From the NCBI GenBank assembly GCA_046728935.1, contig JBKPFS010000001.1, positions 1 through 11,024 on the forward strand: DNA of 11,024 nt, written 5' to 3'. The notes under the pieces were generated by a model. The model ran no database searches. It was not told the origin of the DNA and worked only from the letters and a program-made list of their open reading frames with translations. Every line of letters starts with the position of its first letter. The stretch's first letter is position 1. Position numbers and translations under genes: made by a program. Below are positions 6,991 to 11,024 of the stretch, in pieces. Source of the DNA: DATAFO01 sp046728935. GTDB taxonomy: Bacteria > Actinomycetota > Thermoleophilia > Solirubrobacterales > 70-9.

Positions 6991-8031
6991 ATGAGCGAAG
7001 CTTCCGGGCAGACGGTCCTCGTCAGCGGCGGATCGGGGTTTCTCGGCGGCTGGTGCGTGATCGAGCTCCTTCGCCGCGGCTACGACGTGCGGACGACGGT
7101 CCGAAGCCTCTCCCGCGAGCCCCAGGTACGGGCCGCGGTCGGCTCGCAGGTCGATCCGGGCGATCGGCTGACGGTGCTCGCCGCTGAGCTGATGTCGGAC
7201 GACGGCTGGGCCGAGGCCGTCGCGGGCTGCGATTACGTCCTCCACGTCGCCTCGCCGTTTCCGCCCGCGCAGCCGAAGGACCCAGACGAGCTGATCGTTC
7301 CCGCGCGCGAGGGCACCCTGCGGGTCCTGCGCGCCGCTCTCGACGCCGGCGTGAAGCGGGTCGTCGTCACCTCCTCGATCGCCGCGATCCGCCTCGCCGA
7401 CGGCGCGGCGAGCCGGCCGCTCGACGAAGGCGATTGGACCGACCCCGACGCCCCGGGGCTGACGCCCTACGTGCGCTCGAAGACAATCGCCGAGCGGGCG
7501 GCCTGGGAGCTGGTCCGCGAGCGCGGCGAGGAGGATCGCCTCGCGGTCGTCAACCCGGGCGCGATCATCGGCCCGACGCTGAGCGACGACGTCTCCTACT
7601 CCCTGCAGGCCGTGCAGCGCCTGCTCGAGGGCATGCCCGGGGTGCCGCGGCTCGGTTTCAGCCTCGTCGACGTCCGCGACGTCGTCGATCTCGAGATCCG
7701 GGCGATGACCGCGCCCGAGGCCGGCGGCGAGCGCTTCATCGCCGCCGACCGGTACCTGTGGATGGCCGAGATCGGCGGGGTGCTGCGCGAGCGGCTCGGG
7801 GAGGAGGCCTCGAAGGTGCCGACGCGGACGGTCCCGAACCTGCTCGTCCGCGCTATGGCGCTCTTCGATCCCGGCGTCCGCTCTGTGGTCGGCGGGCTCG
7901 GCAAGCGAACCGAGCTCTCCTCGGAGAAGGCGAGGACGACGCTCGGCTGGGCGCCGCGGCCGATAGAGGACTCGATCGCCGAAACCGCCGAGAGCCTGAT
8001 CCGCCACGGCGTCGCCACCGTCCCCGCCTAA
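6991..8031 (+). CDS. extended SDR / dihydroflavonol-4-reductase-like NAD-dependent oxidoreductase
   Basis: A 346-residue extended short-chain dehydrogenase/reductase of the DFR/aldehyde-reductase type, expected to reduce an aldehyde or ketone with NADPH in the cytoplasm. The nucleotide-binding motif is GGSGFLGG (13-20), Arg35 and Arg39 after the second strand suggest NADP preference, HVASPF (85-90) is a DFR-subfamily signature, and the catalytic triad is Ser128/129 in VTSSIAA with Tyr160 and Lys164 in PYVRSK. NPGAIIGPTL (188-197) matches the family substrate-loop region, and LGWAPRPIEDSI (318-329) the usual C-terminal motif. Length fits the family. The ATG start follows a TAGGCT element at nine bases, suggesting a leaderless message. 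It is divergent from the MDR gene at 5944-6930. A long open frame antisense to it is a GC artefact. Substrate unknown. Confidence 0.93.
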   Translation: MSEASGQTVLVSGGSGFLGGWCVIELLRRGYDVRTTVRSLSREPQVRAAVGSQVDPGDRLTVLAAELMSDDGWAEAVAGCDYVLHVASPFPPAQPKDPDELIVPAREGTLRVLRAALDAGVKRVVVTSSIAAIRLADGAASRPLDEGDWTDPDAPGLTPYVRSKTIAERAAWELVRERGEEDRLAVVNPGAIIGPTLSDDVSYSLQAVQRLLEGMPGVPRLGFSLVDVRDVVDLEIRAMTAPEAGGERFIAADRYLWMAEIGGVLRERLGEEASKVPTRTVPNLLVRAMALFDPGVRSVVGGLGKRTELSSEKARTTLGWAPRPIEDSIAETAESLIRHGVATVPA

Positions 8032-8362
8032 CCGCAGCGCCGAAGGCGAACCGCGACGCGTGGGCGCGGCGCCTGGTCGAAGTGGCGTCCTGGTGAGGGG
8101 TTGGGAGCTCGACACTACGGGGCGGATGCGCCCGGCCCGCAGCTGCGCGGCGCCGAGCCCGCGTTCAGCGCCCGCGGGAGCGCTTTCCCAGGCGCTAGCC
8201 AATCGCTTCCCCTTCGCGCAAAGAGCAGCTTCGAGTCCGACGAGGCGGCGTCCTTTGAGTGCGAGCGCGCACACCCAACCTGAAACAGGGGAAGCACCGA
8301 TGAGTCTCGGAGCTCATCGTGGTCGTTAGACAAGGAACCCGCGAGCGACCAGGGAGTCTGAA
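8032..8362. other. 331-bp gap, probable 5' region of DHFR-like gene
   Basis: No full-size gene is supported. It includes a perfect five-base-pair inverted repeat GTGCG/CGCAC with four-base loop (8259-8272), a 9-codon ORF with its own Shine-Dalgarno (8300-8329), and the ribosome binding site of the following gene (8351-8356). I see no clear -35/-10 pair. Confidence 0.45.
8300..8329 (+). CDS. possible 9-codon leader ORF
   Basis: ATG followed by codons for SLGAHRGR and TAG. AGGGGA lies seven bases upstream of the ATG, a normal Shine-Dalgarno distance, and the stop is 33 bases ahead of the DHFR-like start. It has no run of a single amino acid and no obvious attenuator hairpin after it. It may be a small regulatory ORF or chance. 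Confidence 0.22.
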   Translation: MSLGAHRGR

Positions 8363-8908
8363 ATGCGCGAACTCGTTCTACAGATGGGCGTGTCGATCGA
8401 CGGCTACGTCGCCAACCGCGACGGCGCACACGACTGGGGCTATGACGGCGAGGATCCCGCGACCACGGAATGGAAGCTCGATTCCCTCTGGGGCGCAGGC
8501 GCCCACGTGATGGGGAGGCAGACCTACGAGGACATGGCCGCGGTCTGGCCGAACTCGTCAAGCGACGTCGCGGCCGCTATGAACGAGAAGGTCGTGTTCT
8601 CGAAGACGCTCAAGCGGGCGGAGTGGCCTGAGTCGCAGATCGCTGCCGGTGAGCTGGCCGCTGAGGTCGCAAGGCTCAAGGGCGAGGAGGGCGGTTACCT
8701 GCTGGCGCACGGGGGCGCGAGGTTCGCCCAGGCGCTTTCGCGGGAGGACCTCGTGGACGAGTATCGGCTGGTGATCCATCCGGCGGCGCTCGGAGACGGC
8801 CTGGCGCTGTTCAAGGATCTGCCCCACCGGCTCGCGCTCGAGCTCGTCGACGCGCGCAGGTACTCGACCGGCGCGGCACTCCACGTCTACCGTCCGAGGG
8901 AGGGCTGA
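8363..8908 (+). CDS. dihydrofolate reductase family protein (RibD C-terminal-like)
   Basis: A 181-residue cytosolic protein of the DHFR/RibD-C superfamily (like Bacillus YyaP/YwjB), presumably NADPH-binding. It begins with the core strand LVLQMGVSIDGYVA (4-17), followed by HVMGRQTYEDMAAVWP (48-63), KVVFSKTL (76-83, strand after the cofactor helix), LLAHGGARFAQAL (113-125, glycine-rich cofactor loop) and the closing VDEYRLVIHPAALGDGLALF (131-150). These are the hallmarks of this family of uncharacterised reductases; a true folate or riboflavin role is not implied, since they occur outside those pathways. The ATG is supported by AGGGAG six bases upstream. A 9-codon ORF precedes it. Length is typical. 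Confidence 0.92.
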   Translation: MRELVLQMGVSIDGYVANRDGAHDWGYDGEDPATTEWKLDSLWGAGAHVMGRQTYEDMAAVWPNSSSDVAAAMNEKVVFSKTLKRAEWPESQIAAGELAAEVARLKGEEGGYLLAHGGARFAQALSREDLVDEYRLVIHPAALGDGLALFKDLPHRLALELVDARRYSTGAALHVYRPREG

Positions 8909-8958
8909 CTCCAACGACGTGAGGCGCTATTCCTTCGCGCGTCGAGGAGCCGTCCGCC

Positions 8959-8965
8959 TATAGAT
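8959..8965 (+). promoter_or_regulatory. possible -10 element (TATAGAT) of OsmC-like gene
   Basis: An A+T-rich TATAGAT in otherwise GC-rich DNA, about 55 bases upstream of the chosen GTG start. No good -35 hexamer is found at 16-18 bases, so this is weak. It overlaps an ATG at 8964 that would otherwise be an alternative, longer start. Confidence 0.25.
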
Positions 8966-9020
8966 GCAATCGGGCCACAATATGCGGGCCGTATTTCGCC
9001 AGCCATCAGAAAGGGGCGAC

Positions 9021-9527
9021 GTGGAGTCGATCCGCAGTGCAATTGAGACAGCGTCCGGCCACCTCGCCGAGCATCCGGAGGCGGCTGTCGGGACCGACGC
9101 GACGGCGACCGCTGTCCATCAGGAGGGCCTCCGTTTTCGAGTGGAGGGCCCCAAGGGCGATCTGATAACCGACATGTCGAAGACGGTCGGGGGCGGCGCG
9201 ACGGCGCCCACGCCGGGGTGGCTGATGCGGGCCGCCCTCGCTTCGTGTGATGCCACGGCAGTTGCGATGGAGGCCGCCCGCGACGGCGTTGAGCTCGCCG
9301 AGCTGACGGTCACGGTGGAAAGCGAATCCGATTTCCGCGGCGTTCTCGGAGTCGATGATTCCGTCCGTCCCGGTCCACTTGCGGTCCGGGTACGCATCCA
9401 GCTGGCGGCAGGTAACGCCACCGAGGATCAGCTGCGCGAGATCGTTCAGCGAGCTGAGTCGCGTTCGCCGGTTAGCGATGCGGTCGCGCGGGCAGTATCG
9501 ATGACCACCGAGATCGTGACCGACTGA
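9021..9527 (+). CDS. OsmC family protein, second cysteine replaced
   Basis: A 168-residue OsmC/Ohr-fold protein; members are usually thiol peroxidases acting on organic hydroperoxides in the cytoplasm. The conserved TPGWLMRAALASC segment (about 64-76) holds the single cysteine, Cys76, at the start of the long central helix, followed by a beta region with LTVTVES. The second conserved cysteine, normally in a CPV motif, is Ser149 here (ESRSPVSDAV), so a two-cysteine peroxidase cycle looks impossible. The protein may be a binding protein or a non-peroxidase member. GTG at 9021 is chosen because AAGGGG lies close upstream; an ATG at 8964 would add 19 residues unlike the family. It converges on the SRPBCC gene. 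The family call is fairly sure; the activity is not. Confidence 0.87.
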   Translation: MESIRSAIETASGHLAEHPEAAVGTDATATAVHQEGLRFRVEGPKGDLITDMSKTVGGGATAPTPGWLMRAALASCDATAVAMEAARDGVELAELTVTVESESDFRGVLGVDDSVRPGPLAVRVRIQLAAGNATEDQLREIVQRAESRSPVSDAVARAVSMTTEIVTD

Positions 9528-9564
9528 CACGAAAGTGCCGGCCGCTTCCGCTCCGCGCGACAAC

Positions 9565-9581
9565 CAGCACTCGCGGTGCTG
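9565..9581. terminator. hairpin between convergent genes
   Basis: A perfect six-base-pair inverted repeat (CAGCAC / GTGCTG) with a five-base loop, about 37 bases after the OsmC-like stop, in the space before the convergent SRPBCC stop. Position favours a terminator, but no T-run follows on either strand. Confidence 0.3.
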
Positions 9582-9678
9582 CAGCATCCACGGAAGGCGA
9601 AGGACCGCATGGTGCCGGACGCTCGACCGGCGGCGCTGCCGAGCCAGGATGTCGAGGCGCTCGAGGCGTGGATTCAGG

Positions 9679-10125
9679 CTATGCGCCGCTCTCGAGCCGC
9701 TCCTTCAGGTTCCGGATGTTGCTGGGCAACTCCTGTTGCGCCTGGCGGCGCACGACGAGCGGCACGAGCAGCTTGCCGAGCCCGTGCCCCTCGAAGTCGA
9801 GCTCGATCGTCACGCGCGATCGTGCGCCGTCGTCGAGGGGCTCGACGGTGCCGTTCGCGATCGCCCTCACGGGGCCGTCGATACCGCGGACGGCCCAGCT
9901 CCGCGGCGCACTGAGGCTCGTCATCTCCATCGTCATCGTCCGCTCGCGGCGGCCAACCCGGCGGGTCGTGACGACCCTCGAGCCTACGGCGGGGGGGCCG
10001 CCGCCCTCCGGGCGCGCGCTGACGAGGCTCTCCTGCCACTCCGCCAGCCTCGACGGGTCGGTGACGTACGAGAACACCTCTTCCGGCCTGCGGGCGATCT
10101 CGATGCTCGAAACGATCGGTGCCAT
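9679..10125 (-). CDS. SRPBCC (START/Bet v1-fold) family protein
   Basis: A 148-residue protein of the polyketide-cyclase/SRPBCC superfamily, a helix-grip fold with a hydrophobic ligand cavity. The N-terminal strand IVSSIEIARR (4-13) leads into the signature helix PEEVFSYVTDPSRLAEWQ (14-31), with Trp30 at the canonical position; alternating strands follow (TMTMEMTSL, RVTIELDFEG), ending in a long amphipathic helix from about 116 to 144. No catalytic residue is evident; many such proteins bind lipids or other hydrophobic ligands, and some act as cyclases or hydratases. The ATG at 10125 is strongly supported by AAGGAGG four bases upstream. It is convergent with the OsmC-like gene and divergent, across 343 bp, from a small exported protein. 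The ligand is unknown. Confidence 0.9.
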   Translation of the reverse strand: MAPIVSSIEIARRPEEVFSYVTDPSRLAEWQESLVSARPEGGGPPAVGSRVVTTRRVGRRERTMTMEMTSLSAPRSWAVRGIDGPVRAIANGTVEPLDDGARSRVTIELDFEGHGLGKLLVPLVVRRQAQQELPSNIRNLKERLESGA

Positions 10126-10468
10126 CGGTCCTCCTTCCCTGTGATGCCCGGATCATCGCGCATGCCTCGGCACGCGTCGAGTTCACGATGGCCGACTGCT
10201 CCAATGCGCGAAATGCAGGTCCGCCGGACTCACGCTGCGGATTCGATGCGAGGGCAACGCGTGGGCAACACGAGACCCGCGGACAGCCGCAGATCGACCC
10301 CTACCGCAACGGCGAGCCCGCGGATTAGCGCGGACAAAGACGAACAGAGGAAGACGCCGCGCGCTCCGGCGCCACGGTGGCGAAAGTTGTTCATTGTTTT
10401 GTAATACCGGCGGAGCATCCTGGCTCGCAGGGAAGGGTTACGACGTCTTTTCGCGTGAGGAGGTTCAG
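10126..10468. other. 343-bp divergent intergenic region
   Basis: Open frames cross it but none resembles a protein. It should hold the promoters of both the SRPBCC gene (minus) and the small exported protein (plus). A 13-base perfect palindrome CGCCACGGTGGCG (10370-10382) sits next to an A+T-rich patch (about 10383-10406) that stands out from the surrounding GC-rich DNA. These are the best candidates for an operator and promoter of the plus-strand gene, but no hexamer pair with proper spacing is found. Confidence 0.4.
10130..10136 (-). promoter_or_regulatory. strong Shine-Dalgarno of SRPBCC gene
   Basis: The minus strand reads AAGGAGG, four bases before the ATG, close to the ideal anti-16S match. 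Confidence 0.75.
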
Positions 10469-10714
10469 ATGCTGAAAAGATTCGCGGCGCTGTGGGTGGT
10501 CTGTGGCGCCTTTCTCACCTTCGCAGCCCCTGCGGTGGCCTTTACTGTCGAGCATCCGGTGAGCGGTGAGTGCCGCCAGGTCCTGATCCCCGGCTCCGAA
10601 TTCCCGGGCAACTTTGAGGTCGTGGACGCCAATCCGACGGAGGCTCCAGGCCCCTGGAACGCCCACACAACTGTGCCCGAGCACACTGCGCTCGGGGACG
10701 TCTTCTGCGAGTAG
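10469..10714 (+). CDS. small exported protein of unknown function
   Basis: An 81-residue protein I do not recognise. Residues 1-24 form a typical Sec signal peptide: MLKR positive start, hydrophobic core FAALWVVCGAFLTFAAP, and an AVA cleavage box after residue 24. The mature part would be about 57 residues, Pro/Glu/Thr-rich, with cysteines at 35 (SGECRQ) and 80 (second-last residue, VFCE), which could form a disulfide outside the cell. No lipobox is present: the cysteine at 12 lies within the hydrophobic core. The ATG start is clear, with AGGAGG five bases upstream; an in-frame upstream ATG at 10394 would bury the signal peptide. Upstream lies a long intergenic region with a palindrome. Coding is supported by the ribosome binding site and signal peptide; the function is open. 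Confidence 0.75.
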   Translation: MLKRFAALWVVCGAFLTFAAPAVAFTVEHPVSGECRQVLIPGSEFPGNFEVVDANPTEAPGPWNAHTTVPEHTALGDVFCE

Positions 10715-10884
10715 GGCAGAAGACGGATTGCCAAAAGGGCTCCGGTCTGAAGGGCGCTTGATGCGGGGCGCACCGACCGTGCGCGCACCTGTCGGCGTCG
10801 GGCGCTCGCGACGGCCCGCCGGCTGTCCGGTGCGGGAGCGAGGAGACAACGGGACCGCACCGGGCAGCCGACCAGGGGCGCTCA

Positions 10885-11024
10885 CTAGGAGGGGAGGACG
10901 AAGCAGCCCGCGATCTCGCGCACCACGAACCGGACCTCGGCCTCTGCTCTGATCCGGGACACGTTCTTGGACAGCCCGGTGTACGGGTCCAGCTCTACGC
11001 GTCCGGTGCCCAGATATAGCGCGC
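10885..11024 (-). CDS. C-terminal fragment of unidentified protein, cut by window edge
   Basis: Reading the minus strand from the window edge gives 45 full codons without a stop before TAG at 10885. The residues look like a real protein rather than GC artefact: YLGTGRVELDPYTGLSKN, then VSRIRAEAEVRFVVREI, ending AGCFVLPS. The alternating hydrophobic pattern (EVRFVV, CFVLP) suggests a closing beta strand. There is no start codon in the window because the gene begins beyond the right edge. I do not recognise the family. It is convergent with the small exported protein, with 170 bp between. Confidence 0.6.
   Translation of the reverse strand, partial: ALYLGTGRVELDPYTGLSKNVSRIRAEAEVRFVVREIAGCFVLPS

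Noticed and set aside
6946..8274. Open frame of 442 codons on the minus strand
   Set aside because: It is antisense to the SDR gene, whose Rossmann and YxxxK motifs are clear. The translation is Arg/Ala/Gly/Asp-rich without motifs, typical of the antisense frame of a GC-rich gene.
9535..10404. Open frame of 289 codons on the plus strand
   Set aside because: Antisense to the SRPBCC gene, which has an excellent ribosome binding site and clear fold signature.
10126..10468. Possible tRNA or attachment-site remnant
   Set aside because: GGATTCGATGC loosely recalls a T-loop, but no T-stem, anticodon arm or acceptor stem can be built.

Overview
This is a high-GC window that reads as ordinary chromosomal DNA of a soil or environmental actinobacterium. 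Strong codon-position GC bias, GTG starts at several genes, and the mix of families (EHN-type epoxide hydrolase, zinc-less MDR oxidoreductases, DHFR-like RibD-C protein, SRPBCC, OsmC) suggest Actinomycetota, perhaps the Thermoleophilia. The lineage is inference; there is no rRNA or marker gene to prove it. I see no tRNA, rRNA, CRISPR array, transposase or integrase.

Layout. Bases 1-255 hold no convincing gene. A plus-strand epoxide hydrolase of the microsomal/EHN type (256-1458) converges, 23 bp apart, on a minus-strand soluble-type epoxide hydrolase (1482-2426). Four more minus-strand genes follow at loose spacing: an FAD-dependent monooxygenase (2843-4015), a zinc-less MDR quinone-oxidoreductase-like enzyme (4234-5139), a small SAM methyltransferase (5321-5842) and a second zinc-less MDR (5944-6930). 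The second MDR is divergent, across 60 bp, from an extended SDR/dihydroflavonol-reductase-like gene (6991-8031). Plus-strand DHFR-like (8363-8908) and OsmC-like (9021-9527) genes come next, the latter converging on a minus-strand SRPBCC gene (9679-10125). A short secreted protein of unknown function (10469-10714) and the C-terminal end of an unidentified minus-strand gene cut by the window edge (10885-11024) close the window.

How the genes may fit together. The left two thirds is rich in enzymes that handle oxidised organic molecules: a monooxygenase that could introduce oxygen, two unrelated-type epoxide hydrolases, two NAD(P)H-dependent enone/quinone reductases, an SDR carbonyl reductase and a methyltransferase. 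That is consistent with catabolism or detoxification of hydrophobic organic compounds. The spacing (101-416 bp between minus-strand genes) argues against one tight operon, so a joint pathway is only a hypothesis. OsmC-like and SRPBCC proteins are common accessory or stress genes.

I did not find a clearly new biological system. The observations most worth a second look are the edge gene, the small exported two-cysteine protein, the OsmC protein lacking its usual second cysteine, a 9-codon ORF with its own ribosome binding site ahead of the DHFR-like gene, and a possible cytochrome-c-like relic.
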